The notes: generated from the sequence alone by a model not told the origin. A stretch of 64,000 nt of DNA from Terrimonas ginsenosidimutans (GCF_022012415.1 NZ_JAKLTR010000005.1:186001-250000), one strand, 5' to 3'. Numbered from the stretch's first letter, positions 19,346 to 28,469 are shown. Numbers and translations: made by a program.

Positions 19346-20659
19346 ATGTCAACCTCGTACATTTCAGTCGCACCTGTAAACCAGCAGGATCGTATTACTC
19401 TTATCGACAGCCTCCGCGGTATCGCCATCCTGGGGATACTGTTAATGAACATCCCCGGCTTCGGGTTACCATCCCCACTTCACAATGGCGACCTTGCCGT
19501 ATTAAACGAAACCGGTGCAAACTTCAAGGCCTGGTATTATGTGTCCATGAGTGTGGAGGGAACGCAGCGGGCACTCTTTTCGATGCTTTTTGGGGCAGGC
19601 ATGATCCTGTTCATCAGCAGGAAGGAAAAGAATGCGGAAGGACTGATCCCCGCTGACTACTTTTTCAGAAGGCAACTGTGGCTGCTGGTATTCGGGTTGT
19701 TCAATGCATTTGTTCTTTTGTGGTTTTGGGATGTACTGTATCATTATGCCATCGCCGGAATGATCCTGTTTGCGTTCAGAAAGCTTTCTGCGAAGTCATT
19801 GATCATCGCGGCGCTGATCTGCCTGGTGCTGCAATTCGCCAGGGAGAATGTCAATTTCTACCGGGATAAGAGGATCGTAACCACAGGAGAAATGCTTGCA
19901 ACCAGGGATACATCTGTTTTGAAACTAACTGAAGACGAATCTGCCCAACTTGGCGCGATGACGGAAATGAAAGAGAAAAGCACTGTTGAAGCGAAGCGAA
20001 AAGCGATGGAGAAAAGTCTCCGGAAAGTAAGAGGCAGTTATGCTGAGCTGTACGAATACCAAAGTGAGCGAAGCTTTCGTGGTGAAACGGCCGGCTTGTA
20101 CTATTTTATCTGGGATGTTCTTGTGTTCATGTTCCTTGGTATGGCCTTCTACAAAAATGGGATATTGACGGGAGTTGCATCAACCAAAGTGTACTGGCTG
20201 CTATGCCTGGGAGGATTAATCCCCGGATGTATACTGACCTGGTTTTACCTGCAGCATTATATCGATCTGAATTTTGACAACTATCAGATCGCGAAATCTG
20301 TTAGGTTTGATATGTATGCGATTGCCCGTGGATTGAGATCTGTTGGCATTTTAGGATTGATCATGTTGTTATACAGGTCGGGTTTATTCAAATGGTTCTT
20401 TGCATTGATGAGGCCCGTGGGGCAAATGGCATTTACAAACTATTTGACGCAATCGTTCTTAATGGGCTTGTTCTTTTATGGAGTTGGTTTTGGTATGTTC
20501 GGGAAGTTGCAGCGGTATGAGATCTATTATGTGGTGGTAGCGACATGGGTATTACAGATCATCTGGAGTCATATCTGGTTGCGGTTTTTCCTGTTCGGTC
20601 CGATGGAATGGTTGTGGAGGAGTTTGACGTATTGGAAAAGGCAGCCGATGAGGAAGTGA
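19346..20659 (+). CDS. DUF418 family membrane protein
   Basis: A 437-residue polytopic inner-membrane protein. The N-terminal signature RITLIDSLRGIAILGILLMNI is the hallmark of this acyltransferase-3-like superfamily. About ten membrane segments follow, and the C-terminal DUF418 region includes MRPVGQMAFTNYLTQSF and the final FGPMEWLWRSLTYWK. A charged, cytoplasmic-looking loop (about residues 175-260) separates the two halves. The family is thought to include transporters or acyl-group handlers, but no member role can be assigned here. The ATG at 19346 was chosen because the conserved N-terminus starts just after it; the longer frame from 19277 adds a poor leader. It faces a DUF4932 gene across a shared terminator. 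Confidence 0.88.
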   Translation: MSTSYISVAPVNQQDRITLIDSLRGIAILGILLMNIPGFGLPSPLHNGDLAVLNETGANFKAWYYVSMSVEGTQRALFSMLFGAGMILFISRKEKNAEGLIPADYFFRRQLWLLVFGLFNAFVLLWFWDVLYHYAIAGMILFAFRKLSAKSLIIAALICLVLQFARENVNFYRDKRIVTTGEMLATRDTSVLKLTEDESAQLGAMTEMKEKSTVEAKRKAMEKSLRKVRGSYAELYEYQSERSFRGETAGLYYFIWDVLVFMFLGMAFYKNGILTGVASTKVYWLLCLGGLIPGCILTWFYLQHYIDLNFDNYQIAKSVRFDMYAIARGLRSVGILGLIMLLYRSGLFKWFFALMRPVGQMAFTNYLTQSFLMGLFFYGVGFGMFGKLQRYEIYYVVVATWVLQIIWSHIWLRFFLFGPMEWLWRSLTYWKRQPMRK

Positions 20660-20687
20660 GTTAGCATACAGGTTACCGTAGTAATTA

Positions 20688-20730
20688 ATATCGCGGAGCA
20701 TACCCGATCGGCCAGGGTGCTCCGCGATAT
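20688..20730. terminator. Bidirectional terminator hairpin
   Basis: ATATCGCGGAGCA (20688-20700) pairs perfectly with TGCTCCGCGATAT (20718-20730), with further pairing TACCC/GGGT inside. It lies between two convergent genes. Confidence 0.8.
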
Positions 20731-20748
20731 CAATATCATCTTCCTGAC

Positions 20749-21807
20749 TTACTTTCCAGGATGTTTTTTCTTCAGAAATACAAGTATTTCGGGGAAGAAC
20801 TCGGCAAACGTTTTATACTTCTTTCCCTGTACATACTTCTCATGGATAAATGATTCCAATTCTTCCACATAGATAAAATCGCTTAACAGTTCTCGTGCAA
20901 GTTGTTTTTTGTAAGCGCGCTCGCTCCTGTACTGGCGATATAAAGTAGCTGTAACAGCTCTCACAATATTTTCATCGAGACAATACCGCCAGTTTCCGAT
21001 AGTGTTCCTCTTCATTCCTTCATCGTCTTTGTTGAAAAGATAACTGAGCTCGTCGATCTGTTTTTCATACTTATCAAAAAGGCCATTGACATAAACATGA
21101 CTGCCTTCATGGAATACCAGATTGTCAAAATCCCGGAACTCAAAAACAGGATCGCTTAAAGAATCTCCATCTCTTTTAAAAAAGCCGGTATTGTACACGA
21201 TCCAGTCGGAAAATGGCGGATTCAGCGTTTTGGTCATGATGGCATGCGAGCCCCAGCTATTCAATGGATCGATGCAGATCCACCAGCGAACATCAGCGTC
21301 ATACTTATAAAAGCCCTGGAGCTTTTGGACCAATCCTGCTGAATCAACCTTCGTTTTCAATTCATCGCCCCATTTTTTATAACGGCTGCTGTGTTGAAGA
21401 AAGAAATCCCAGAATTTCGTTTCATTAAAAAAGTCCCGGCACAGGTTAATATATTCCTTCACATTCTCTTTCCCATAATAATCATACCAGCTGGTCTGTT
21501 CCGGTGTATAGATCTTTATCTCGGGGAAACCACTCATACACCAGCCGAGTTCAACCAGGTCGGTATACACTTTGCCAAAGCCGGCCACTTTCTTAACAGC
21601 CGGATGATCTTTGTAAGGCGAAAAATAGGCCATTGCCTCTTTCGTATAGGCAGATGGGTTGGGTTTTGGAAATTGGTTGGCAAGGATCTGAATGATGGTG
21701 AAGAGTTCCACTCCGGGATGAACATCCACTTTTAGTTTGTCCTGAACCTGTGATCTTACACTTGAAAAGCCGAAACAGGCCAGGAGAATAATAAATGTCT
21801 TTTTCAT
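20749..21807 (-). CDS. DUF4932-like exported protein with HExxH motif
   Basis: A 352-residue exported protein. The signal peptide covers residues 1-19 (cleavage near VRSQ). The sequence VFHEGSHVYVN (His233, Glu234, His237) is a zinc-peptidase HExxH motif, and CLDENIVRAV (Glu279) could supply a third ligand. That arrangement, plus the conserved PLNSWGSHAIM and YNTGF segments, matches DUF4932 as I remember it. A gluzincin-like metallopeptidase of the periplasm or surface is therefore likely; the substrate is unknown. It stands alone upstream of, and divergent from, a LytS/LytTR pair. Confidence 0.75.
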   Translation of the reverse strand: MKKTFIILLACFGFSSVRSQVQDKLKVDVHPGVELFTIIQILANQFPKPNPSAYTKEAMAYFSPYKDHPAVKKVAGFGKVYTDLVELGWCMSGFPEIKIYTPEQTSWYDYYGKENVKEYINLCRDFFNETKFWDFFLQHSSRYKKWGDELKTKVDSAGLVQKLQGFYKYDADVRWWICIDPLNSWGSHAIMTKTLNPPFSDWIVYNTGFFKRDGDSLSDPVFEFRDFDNLVFHEGSHVYVNGLFDKYEKQIDELSYLFNKDDEGMKRNTIGNWRYCLDENIVRAVTATLYRQYRSERAYKKQLARELLSDFIYVEELESFIHEKYVQGKKYKTFAEFFPEILVFLKKKHPGK

Positions 21808-21982
21808 GAGCTATTTTTTGTAAAAGTGCATCTCCGGCCACGCCTGTAGAAAACTGATTGATGTAAAACGTTTTTTTGCTGATCAAACAAGGGACAGGCG
21901 TTTAGTCAATATGATTTGCCTTTTCGTCAATGAAAATGCGGGCTCCGGGCGAGATGAGACTTCTGCGTGATATCTTTACCGG

Positions 21983-23038
21983 ATGAAGCGGAAGTACATC
22001 GTTGGATTACATATCTTATTCTGGACATTGCTGATAACAAATAACGTGATCAATTCCATTGCGGCCACCCGTGCACATAATACGGTCATCGATAGTGCTG
22101 TGATCTTTAAGGACATTATGCTTGTCGCAGGGTATAATTCAATCATGATACTTTGTTTTTATGGCAGCTATTTCCTGGTATCACCGGCACTGTTCCTTCG
22201 TAAGAATTATCTCAAAGCCCTTCTGATGACGGCAGTACTGTTATTCTTGATGACAGGTTGGCGATACCTTCTTGAATTCTGGTTTTTTAAACCCGTGCTG
22301 GGCTTTGATAATTACAAGGGAAATAATGTATCAGTCAGCTATTATGTGAGCAATATTTTCTGGTATTATTTTCCCAAGTATTTTGTTTATGGTCTGCTGT
22401 ATTTCTCTGCCGAGAACTGGATCCGTAACCGGAACAGGCAGGAAGCTTTGCAGCGCGAGAAGCTGAGTACGGAACTTGCATTTCTCCGTTCGCAGATCAA
22501 TCCGCATTTCCTGTTCAATACGATCAACGATATCTATTCACTGACGTATCAGAAATCGGATGAAGCTCCGGTGGCATTGTTGAAGCTGTCGAAGATCCTT
22601 CGTTATATGCTTTATGAAGGAGCGCGTGATAAAGTGCCGCTTCATCATGAAGTGGAATACCTGAATGATTTGGTTGAGTTGCAACGGATCGGTTCAAAAG
22701 GGCTTGCGAATATCAGTTTTGAGATCGAAGGATATGTTGGCGGGCAGGAAGTGGCTCCGCTATTGTTTGTGGCGTTTGTTGAAAACGCATTCAAGCATGG
22801 TGTTTTGAACGACCCTGATAAACCGGTATGTATACAGCTAAAAGCCTCCAATCAGCAGGTTGAATTCTCCGTGTCGAATTCAACAGTAGTATCCGGAACT
22901 CAGAAAGATCAGACAAGTGGGATAGGATTGAGTAATATAAAACGCCGGCTCGAACTGATATATCCCGGAAAACATGAACTGATCATCAGCGAACAGGAAC
23001 GCTATTCCGTATATCTAAAAATCCAGTTAGGATCATGA
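21983..23038 (+). CDS. LytS-type sensor histidine kinase (system 1)
   Basis: A 351-residue membrane kinase of the His_kinase (LytS/YehU) family. Four hydrophobic segments occupy residues 5-140. A short coiled linker (RNRQEALQREKLSTELAFLRSQ) leads to the phosphoacceptor motif INPHFLFNTIND (His175). The ATPase part has FVENAFKHG (N box) and SGIGLSNIKRRL (G box). It should phosphorylate the LytTR regulator whose ATG overlaps its stop codon by 4 nt. The signal is unknown because there is no recognisable periplasmic sensor domain. The ATG at 21983 is followed directly by the first membrane segment. Confidence 0.93.
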   Translation: MKRKYIVGLHILFWTLLITNNVINSIAATRAHNTVIDSAVIFKDIMLVAGYNSIMILCFYGSYFLVSPALFLRKNYLKALLMTAVLLFLMTGWRYLLEFWFFKPVLGFDNYKGNNVSVSYYVSNIFWYYFPKYFVYGLLYFSAENWIRNRNRQEALQREKLSTELAFLRSQINPHFLFNTINDIYSLTYQKSDEAPVALLKLSKILRYMLYEGARDKVPLHHEVEYLNDLVELQRIGSKGLANISFEIEGYVGGQEVAPLLFVAFVENAFKHGVLNDPDKPVCIQLKASNQQVEFSVSNSTVVSGTQKDQTSGIGLSNIKRRLELIYPGKHELIISEQERYSVYLKIQLGS

Positions 23039-23757
23039 CATTAAAATGTTTGATAGTCGATGATAAGCCGCTCGCGATCGATGTGCTGGCAGACTATGTC
23101 AGTAAAACATCTTTCCTGGAACTGGTTGGAAGCACAACAAATCCTGTGGAAGGACTGGATATTGTCCGTAAAAAGAGAGTGGATCTTGTATTCCTGGATA
23201 TACAGATGCCGGAGCTGACTGGTCTGCAGTTCATCAGACTTTGTCCTAAAGAATGTATGTTTATCCTTACAACAGCGTATTCAGACTATGCGCTGGCCGG
23301 ATACGAATATGATGTGGTCGATTACCTGCTCAAGCCGATCGCTTTTGACCGGTTTTACCGAGCAGCGGAAAAAGCACTGAAGCAGGCAGGAGCGGTAACT
23401 GGTAACCAGGCCGTTCAAAATATTATCAGCGAAACGAACGATTTTTTGTTTGTAAAAACAGAGTATCGCATTCAGCGGATCAACCTGGCAGAATTGCAAT
23501 ATGCGGAAAGCCTGCAGAATTATGTGGCATTGCAGACGGTTGATGGCAGGATCCTGACTCTTCAAACACTCAAAGCGGTGGAAGATCAGTTGCCGGTGAA
23601 ATATTTTCAGCGGGTGCACAGGTCTTTCATTATTGGGTTACGACATATTAGTAGTGTGAAGCGAAGCCGTATATTGATTGGTGATAAAGAGATTGGTATT
23701 GGAGATAAATACAGGGATGGATTTTATGAGGCGTTAGAGAGGTGGCGGGGGACGTGA
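23035..23757 (+). CDS. LytTR response regulator (system 1)
   Basis: A 240-residue regulator. The receiver domain (1-120) has the acidic pair DD at 9-10, phospho-acceptor Asp55 in LVFLDIQMPE, TTAYSDYAL and the lysine of YLLKP. The LytTR DNA-binding domain (about 135-238) has the expected QRINLAELQYAESLQNYV and FQRVHRSFII. Members bind paired direct repeats upstream of target promoters. It overlaps the kinase gene by 4 nt (ATGA), so the two are translationally coupled. Targets are not evident; the nearest genes downstream are on the other strand. Confidence 0.94.
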   Translation: MTLKCLIVDDKPLAIDVLADYVSKTSFLELVGSTTNPVEGLDIVRKKRVDLVFLDIQMPELTGLQFIRLCPKECMFILTTAYSDYALAGYEYDVVDYLLKPIAFDRFYRAAEKALKQAGAVTGNQAVQNIISETNDFLFVKTEYRIQRINLAELQYAESLQNYVALQTVDGRILTLQTLKAVEDQLPVKYFQRVHRSFIIGLRHISSVKRSRILIGDKEIGIGDKYRDGFYEALERWRGT

Positions 23758-23779
23758 TGTCAAGGGACGCGGTTTGTGA

Positions 23780-23836
23780 GATGGCCGATGGCCGATGGAC
23801 GATGACCGATGGCCGATGACCGATCGCCGATCGCCG
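23780..23836. repeat. Short tandem array (ATGGCCG/ATGACCG words)
   Basis: About eight imperfect 7-nt words (GATGGCC, GATGACC, GATCGCC) in a row between two convergent genes. No opposite arm is present, so it looks like a one-sided relative of the class F palindrome. Confidence 0.65.
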
Positions 23837-23980
23837 GATTCCGCAGTTTGATACATCCCGAAAAAAGCCGGGAATTTCTCTTAGGAAGATTCTTTAAGCT
23901 ACGATAAGCCCGGGCCCTGGCTCGCAGTAGATTGTATCAACCGTTGGTTTGCCCCTCCCGCCCCGGAAGATCAGGAAACA

Positions 23981-24427
23981 TCAATTCCAGTTATCGATCT
24001 TCACATCATACGGATCGGGGTTTCCTTTCCCTGTTTCTATGAATGATTTCAAACTCATCAGAAAGATCGCCCACTTCGTACTGCAATGATGCATGAACTC
24101 AACCGGTTCTTTCCAGTTCAAATGTTTGAAGAGTACGATCACATATTCACCATCTTCCTTTAACTCAAATTGAATAGTCGTGGGCATCCACTCTTCGGGC
24201 CCTTCCGCCAATTCCCATTTCACCAGTGTTGGTGCATTCAGTTCCGTGACCCGCATATCAAATCCACCAGCGCCGAAACGGAACTGGATGATATTTCCGA
24301 CTTTATCTCCTTCTCCTTTTGTATTGGAAGTCCACCAGCCGGCAAGACCGTCCTGGGTAGTCAATGCCTTGTAAACCTGATCGATCGATGCTGATCTGAT
24401 CCCGACTTTGTGTAAGATATCTGCCAT
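23981..24427 (-). CDS. SRPBCC (AHSA1-like) domain protein
   Basis: A 148-residue single-domain cytoplasmic protein of the SRPBCC/AHSA1 superfamily. Its pattern is VYKALTTQDGLAGWWT near the N-terminus, a run of beta strands (GNIIQFRFGAGGFDMRVTE, LVKWELAEG), and the C-terminal helix KWAIFLMSLKSFIETGKGNP. The fold makes a hydrophobic ligand pocket, and members bind lipids or other small molecules or act as co-chaperones; no ligand can be named. It is divergent from the GlxA-type regulator across 112 bp, so the regulator may control it. That is inference from position only. Confidence 0.87.
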   Translation of the reverse strand: MADILHKVGIRSASIDQVYKALTTQDGLAGWWTSNTKGEGDKVGNIIQFRFGAGGFDMRVTELNAPTLVKWELAEGPEEWMPTTIQFELKEDGEYVIVLFKHLNWKEPVEFMHHCSTKWAIFLMSLKSFIETGKGNPDPYDVKIDNWN

Positions 24428-24500
24428 GGTTGAATGATTTTTCTCAAAATTATTGTCTGTTCCTGACTTTGGTGCTGTGTAAAATGGACAATCTCGCGGG

Positions 24501-24531
24501 TTGATTTGGACAGCTCAGATCAGTATCTTTA
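24501..24531 (+). promoter_or_regulatory. Possible promoter of the GlxA-type regulator
   Basis: TTG at 24501-24503 and TATCTTTA at 24524-24531, with 20 nt between. The second element differs from TAnnTTTG at one position. The ATG at 24540 follows so closely that the transcript would be nearly leaderless. Confidence 0.35.
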
Positions 24532-24539
24532 AATAAAAG

Positions 24540-25529
24540 ATGAAACATATCTCCATACTTGTGCCTGACGGTGAGAACAACCTGAGCAGTATTGTGGGAG
24601 CGTATAAGATCCTTACGCGGGCGAATGCATATTTCATGGAGAATGGCGGCCGGGATCTTTATAAGATCCAGTTGGTAGGGGTGAGGGAAGAAGTGGCGTT
24701 TCATGGTGGATTGTTCACGGTGAAGCCGCAGGTGTTATTGTCATCGGTATTGCGTACCGATCTTATTATTATTCCTTCGTTGAATCATAATTATCAGCAA
24801 ACGATAGAGAAAAATGCAGCCTTGATCCGCTGGATCGATGAGCAGTATAAAAACGGAGCGGAGGTGGCGAGTATTTGCACCGGTGCGTTTTTGCTGGCAG
24901 CATCTGGATTGCTGACTAACAGAACATGTTCTACGCATTGGGCCTTTGCGAATACATTCCGAACAATGTTTCCGGAGATCGATCTGCAGGAAGATAAGAT
25001 CATCACCGATCAAAATGGGATTTACACCAATGGAGGAGCATATTCGTTTTTGAACCTGATCATTTATCTCGTAGAGAAATATTTTGACAGGAAGACAGCG
25101 GTGTTTTGTTCGAAAGTATTTCAGATCGAGATAGACAGGCATTCACAATCTTCGTTCATTATATTTAAAGGGCAGAAAGAACATGATGATGAGGTGATCA
25201 GGCAGGCGCAGGAATATATAGAGAAGAATGTACAGGAAAGGATCTCAATGGAATCATTATCTTCAAAATTCTCTGTGGGCCGTCGCAACTTTGACAGACG
25301 GTTTATTAAGGCAACCGGTAATACGCCGGTGGAATATGCGCAGCGGGTGAAAGTGGAAGCAGCGAAGAAGGCGTTTGAAACGAATCGAAAGACGATCAGT
25401 GAAGTGATGTTTGAGGTGGGGTATACGGATGTGAAGGCGTTCAGGGAGGTGTTTAGAAGGGTAACGGGGATGTCGCCAATGCAGTATAGGAATAGGTATA
25501 GTAAGGAGGCGTTGAGTCCGGCGGTTTAG
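24540..25529 (+). CDS. GlxA-family regulator (DJ-1/PfpI domain plus AraC HTH)
   Basis: A 329-residue transcription factor. The N-terminal DJ-1/PfpI-like domain (about 1-190) includes the nucleophile-elbow-like ASICTGAFLLAASGLL and the following TTHW-like region (CSTHWAFANTF). The C-terminal AraC domain (about 220-320) has two helix-turn-helix units (ISMESLSSKFSVGRRNFDRRF and KTISEVMFEVGYTDVKAFREVF) and ends GMSPMQYRNRY. Members sense small metabolites through the DJ-1-like domain and activate neighbouring genes. The divergent SRPBCC gene is the obvious candidate target. The start at 24540 gives the conserved MKHISILVPDGENN. Confidence 0.93.
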   Translation: MKHISILVPDGENNLSSIVGAYKILTRANAYFMENGGRDLYKIQLVGVREEVAFHGGLFTVKPQVLLSSVLRTDLIIIPSLNHNYQQTIEKNAALIRWIDEQYKNGAEVASICTGAFLLAASGLLTNRTCSTHWAFANTFRTMFPEIDLQEDKIITDQNGIYTNGGAYSFLNLIIYLVEKYFDRKTAVFCSKVFQIEIDRHSQSSFIIFKGQKEHDDEVIRQAQEYIEKNVQERISMESLSSKFSVGRRNFDRRFIKATGNTPVEYAQRVKVEAAKKAFETNRKTISEVMFEVGYTDVKAFREVFRRVTGMSPMQYRNRYSKEALSPAV

Positions 25530-25552
25530 CTGGAAGTGGGATGGTGTTTTCT

Positions 25553-25576
25553 GATCAGCGGGAACCTACGCAGGTC
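25553..25576. repeat. Half copy of a class C palindrome
   Basis: GCGGGAACCTACGC followed by AGGTC is the right-hand end of class C, without its partner arm. It lies between two convergent genes. Confidence 0.55.
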
Positions 25577-25632
25577 AATTAAAAAGATGCACCCAAGCAG
25601 AAAAAGAGTATCCCCAACCGTCCTCTTCCATT

Positions 25633-26370
25633 TCACAAACCCTGCAACATCTTTAACACCTGCATCCTGTATAACTTCCCAACCGGCAATTTAACGCCTC
25701 CGATCTCTATCTGCTCCGATGTGAACGAATTGACTTTATCGATGCCCGCAATGAACGAACGGTGTATACGAATAAAACGCTTATCAGGCAACACAGCCTC
25801 AAGCGCCGCCATTGAATATTTTGTGATCACGTCACCATCAGTAGTCCGGATCTTTATATAATCTTTCAGGCTTTCTATATAAAGGATCTTATCCAGGTAT
25901 ACTTTCATCATTTTCCGTTCGGCACGGAAATACAGAAACGGCGGTTCGTTAAGTGGATCAGCATTCGTAACAAGTGATGATTCCGTAGCAGCTGTATCAT
26001 TTGAAGGTAATGCTTTCATCACTGCTTTCAGGAAGCGTTCAAATTGAACAGGCTTCAGCAGGTAGTCTGTAACATCCAGATCGAATGCCTGAAGTGCATA
26101 TTGTTCAAATGCGGTGGTTAAAATGATTTTTGGTAAGGATGAAATGCTTTTGATCAACTCGATGCCGGAGATCTTGGGCATCTGGATATCGAGAAATAAC
26201 AGGTCTATGGGTTGTTGCTTTAATCTTACGATCGCTTCAACAGCATTGGAGCATTCTCCGGCGATCGCCAGCATCGGTAACTGTTGTATGTACCGGCGGA
26301 TCACTTCCCGCGCAAGCGGCTCATCATCTACGATGAGGCAGTTATATATCCGGTTATGTAAGACTGGCAT
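25633..26370 (-). CDS. LytTR response regulator (system 2)
   Basis: A 245-residue regulator. The receiver domain shows DD at 15-16, phospho-acceptor Asp61 in LLFLDIQMPKISG, TTAFEQYAL and the YLLKP lysine. The LytTR domain (about 140-243) contains KVYLDKILYIESLKDYIKI and FIRIHRSFIAGIDKV. It pairs with the kinase gene just upstream, which it overlaps by 17 nt, so the two are made together. Its targets are unknown. It is similar in plan to system 1 at 23035, but the two are not adjacent duplicates: they lie in opposite orientation with two other genes between. Confidence 0.94.
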   Translation of the reverse strand: MPVLHNRIYNCLIVDDEPLAREVIRRYIQQLPMLAIAGECSNAVEAIVRLKQQPIDLLFLDIQMPKISGIELIKSISSLPKIILTTAFEQYALQAFDLDVTDYLLKPVQFERFLKAVMKALPSNDTAATESSLVTNADPLNEPPFLYFRAERKMMKVYLDKILYIESLKDYIKIRTTDGDVITKYSMAALEAVLPDKRFIRIHRSFIAGIDKVNSFTSEQIEIGGVKLPVGKLYRMQVLKMLQGL

Positions 26371-27508
26371 CGCTGAGTTCGATTTTCAGATGAACAAAAA
26401 ACATTTCCTCTTCTTCGCTGATCTGCAAATTATGTTTTTGCGGGTAAAGTAAGCCGAGCCGCTTACGGGCATTGGCGATGCCGATTCCCGGTTCAGTGTC
26501 GGGCTTGTTGTTGTCTTTCCCATTGATTAGTTTCATTGATAAATGATTTCCATTCATTTCAATGGTGAGACTGATCCATGGTTGTTCGATCATTTTACTT
26601 GCGCCGTGTTTAAAGGCATTCTCTACGAAAGGCAACAGTATCAATGGAGCTATCGCGGCGTTGGTATTATCCGGAATAGCTATGCTTAACTCAAGGGATT
26701 TGTCATAGCGGATCGCCTCGAGCTGAATATAGTCATTGATCATCTGCAGTTCTTTGTTCAGCGGAACGGATGCCTTACTGCCTTCGTACAGCATATATCT
26801 CAGCATTCCTGAAAGCCGCATGATCATGCCGGAGGCTTTGATTGATACGTCCTGTGTTAAAGAGTAAATATTGTTCAGCGTGTTGAACAGGAAATGCGGA
26901 TGCAGTTGTGCTTTCAGCATCTGCAATTCGGCATTGATCTTTTCCTTTTCCAATGTCAGGGCTGCCTGCTGTTTTTCATAAAAGCATTTCATCAGTTTGA
27001 TGGCTGCGGCAATTCCGCCGATGGTTACGGCGCCGCGTAATCCAGCCAGCATTGCCACTCCGATAGAGATCGAACGCGGTGTGGTGGGATGCTGCGCGAT
27101 CACTGGCGAGATCGAGCGGGTCATTGCAAATCTCACTTGATCTACTACAGTGATTGACATCAGTGCTGATAACAACGCTGTCGCCAGAATCAACACAATC
27201 GTCGCGAACATGGCTGTAATGTATCTTCCCGGGATCACGAGTTTAGTGATCACACCGTACATCAGCGAATAGGCAAGGAATAATTGCGGGACCAGGTAAA
27301 GTACCGTTTCAGGCAATGTGAGATAGATCCTTGTCCAGAAATTCTGTTGACTCAATACCGGGGAAGGCGTGAATGAATACAGGAATAACTGGAATAGCAG
27401 CCATACGATCCAGAAGCTCAGGTGCCGGATCCATTTCCACCGGGATTCATTGGAAAATATAAAGGGTAAAGCGGGCAAATCAGCGTGATTTTGTTCAATA
27501 TACAACAT
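26354..27508 (-). CDS. LytS-type sensor histidine kinase (system 2)
   Basis: A 384-residue membrane kinase. Hydrophobic segments lie at about 28-48, 60-85, 98-122 and 145-172. A coiled linker (KQQAALTLEKEKINAELQ) leads to LHPHFLFNTLNNIYSLT, with His205 as the likely phospho-acceptor. The ATPase domain has FVENAFKHGASK and GIGIANARKRLGLLYP. It has no large extracytoplasmic sensor domain, so it may sense something at or in the membrane. It is the first gene of a two-gene transcript with the LytTR regulator. The ATG at 27508 was kept; an internal start near the first membrane segment cannot be excluded. Confidence 0.92.
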   Translation of the reverse strand: MLYIEQNHADLPALPFIFSNESRWKWIRHLSFWIVWLLFQLFLYSFTPSPVLSQQNFWTRIYLTLPETVLYLVPQLFLAYSLMYGVITKLVIPGRYITAMFATIVLILATALLSALMSITVVDQVRFAMTRSISPVIAQHPTTPRSISIGVAMLAGLRGAVTIGGIAAAIKLMKCFYEKQQAALTLEKEKINAELQMLKAQLHPHFLFNTLNNIYSLTQDVSIKASGMIMRLSGMLRYMLYEGSKASVPLNKELQMINDYIQLEAIRYDKSLELSIAIPDNTNAAIAPLILLPFVENAFKHGASKMIEQPWISLTIEMNGNHLSMKLINGKDNNKPDTEPGIGIANARKRLGLLYPQKHNLQISEEEEMFFVHLKIELSDASLT

Positions 27509-27674
27509 CAGATGATTTGAGCGGTTGCGGCAGTGATTTTATTCGGCAAACAGGCTTTTGAGTGATATCAGATCCGTTCGTCGTCGCTGAACGTCACTGG
27601 CTGATGCTGGTGGGTTTCTGCTTTGAAAAAAGGTCATCACAGCGAATTAACTGAATTAGCGGATATGTTGATGG

Positions 27675-27682
27675 TACGTTTG
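27675..27682 (+). promoter_or_regulatory. Possible -7 element of the NTF2-like gene
   Basis: TACGTTTG matches TAnnTTTG exactly and lies 16 bp upstream of the ATG at 27699. No TTG is seen at the -33 position. Confidence 0.35.
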
Positions 27683-27698
27683 CGAAAACAAATCAGCT

Positions 27699-28160
27699 AT
27701 GAAACATTTATCACTGTTTTTCTTTTTGGCTTTTATGGCCGCAAGTGGGTCTGCACAGATAGATACCACAAGTTATCCCGACCAGCGCCGGGAGATATTA
27801 GCGCTATTGCATAAAGGTGCAGAGGGTGGAGATAAAAGTTGCGGCGATTTCATCGCGGTGGGACCCAAAGGCGATATCTCTTTTTCACGTAAGGAGTGGA
27901 TAGAAGTGCAAAAAAAGCTGAAACTGGTCTTTAAATCGATGCGGATCATTCCGGGCAGTGAGGTGGTGCGGGTTTATGATGGAACGTCGGCCGTCGTGAA
28001 TTTTGTGGCGGATGTGTCGCTGGTGGTGGATGGGAAGGACGTGGCCTTGAAGGTGAGACGCCTGGAGGTTTATCATAAGAGTGGAGGAGTATGGTGTATG
28101 GTAGCGGGTCAGGGAACAGAGGTGGATGAGGGGTTGTTTCCGGTGAGGAATAATATGTAG
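27699..28160 (+). CDS. Exported NTF2-like (SnoaL/DUF4440-like) protein
   Basis: A 153-residue exported protein. After a signal peptide (1-19, ending GSAQ) the pattern is a helix (DQRREILALLHKGAEGGD), then FIAVGPKGDISFSRKEWIE, then strands RVYDGTSAVVNFVADVSLVVDG, KVRRLEVYHKSGGVWCMVAGQGT. This is the cone-shaped NTF2-like fold seen in DUF4440/SnoaL proteins, which bind or convert small molecules. No catalytic residues can be named. It lies alone between the LytS gene (divergent) and a repeat-rich stretch. Confidence 0.75.
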   Translation: MKHLSLFFFLAFMAASGSAQIDTTSYPDQRREILALLHKGAEGGDKSCGDFIAVGPKGDISFSRKEWIEVQKKLKLVFKSMRIIPGSEVVRVYDGTSAVVNFVADVSLVVDGKDVALKVRRLEVYHKSGGVWCMVAGQGTEVDEGLFPVRNNM

Positions 28161-28186
28161 AGGATGTTCGATCGATGTTTGTAGCC

Positions 28187-28302
28187 CAGGATTTCAATCC
28201 TGGCGGGCGGGTGGCGGAGATTTCCGATGGGTATAAGAATGATCGAACATTCCCTCTTCCCACGGTTGAAACCGTGGGCGGTTGCACGATCTGAAAGCGG
28301 GA
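28187..28302. repeat. REP-like element, copy 1
   Basis: Two small hairpins: CCAGG/CCTGG at 28187-28202 around ATTTCAAT, and CCCACGGTTGAAACCGTGGG at 28259-28278. The block 28218-28302 recurs at 28494-28577 with only three or so differences. Such hairpins resemble REP elements mobilised by REP-associated tyrosine transposases; no transposase gene is in this window. Confidence 0.75.
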
Positions 28303-28363
28303 ACGGTGATTGAAGTTGAAGATGCATTTATAATGTATGTTCGATGAACATCTGCTAGCCCCG

Positions 28364-28455
28364 AAGGAACGCGGCGGACGCGGCGAAAATAGAAGATGTT
28401 CCATGGCTGTTTTCGCTGCGTCCGCCGCAGATCGCCGCGTCCGCCGCGTTCCTTA
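28364..28455. repeat. Class A intergenic palindrome, copy 2
   Basis: AAGGAACGCGGCGGACGCGG on the left and CCGCGTCCGCCGCGTTCCTT on the right, loop about 40 nt. The outer TGGCGTA ends are degenerate here. It sits exactly between the two REP-like copies. Confidence 0.8.
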
Positions 28456-28469
28456 GCCTAAACTAAACG

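Noticed and set aside
21983-27508. Two LytS/LytTR systems as a recent duplication
   Set aside because: The pairs lie in opposite orientation, separated by two genes, and their sensor parts and linkers differ widely; they look like independent members of a common family.
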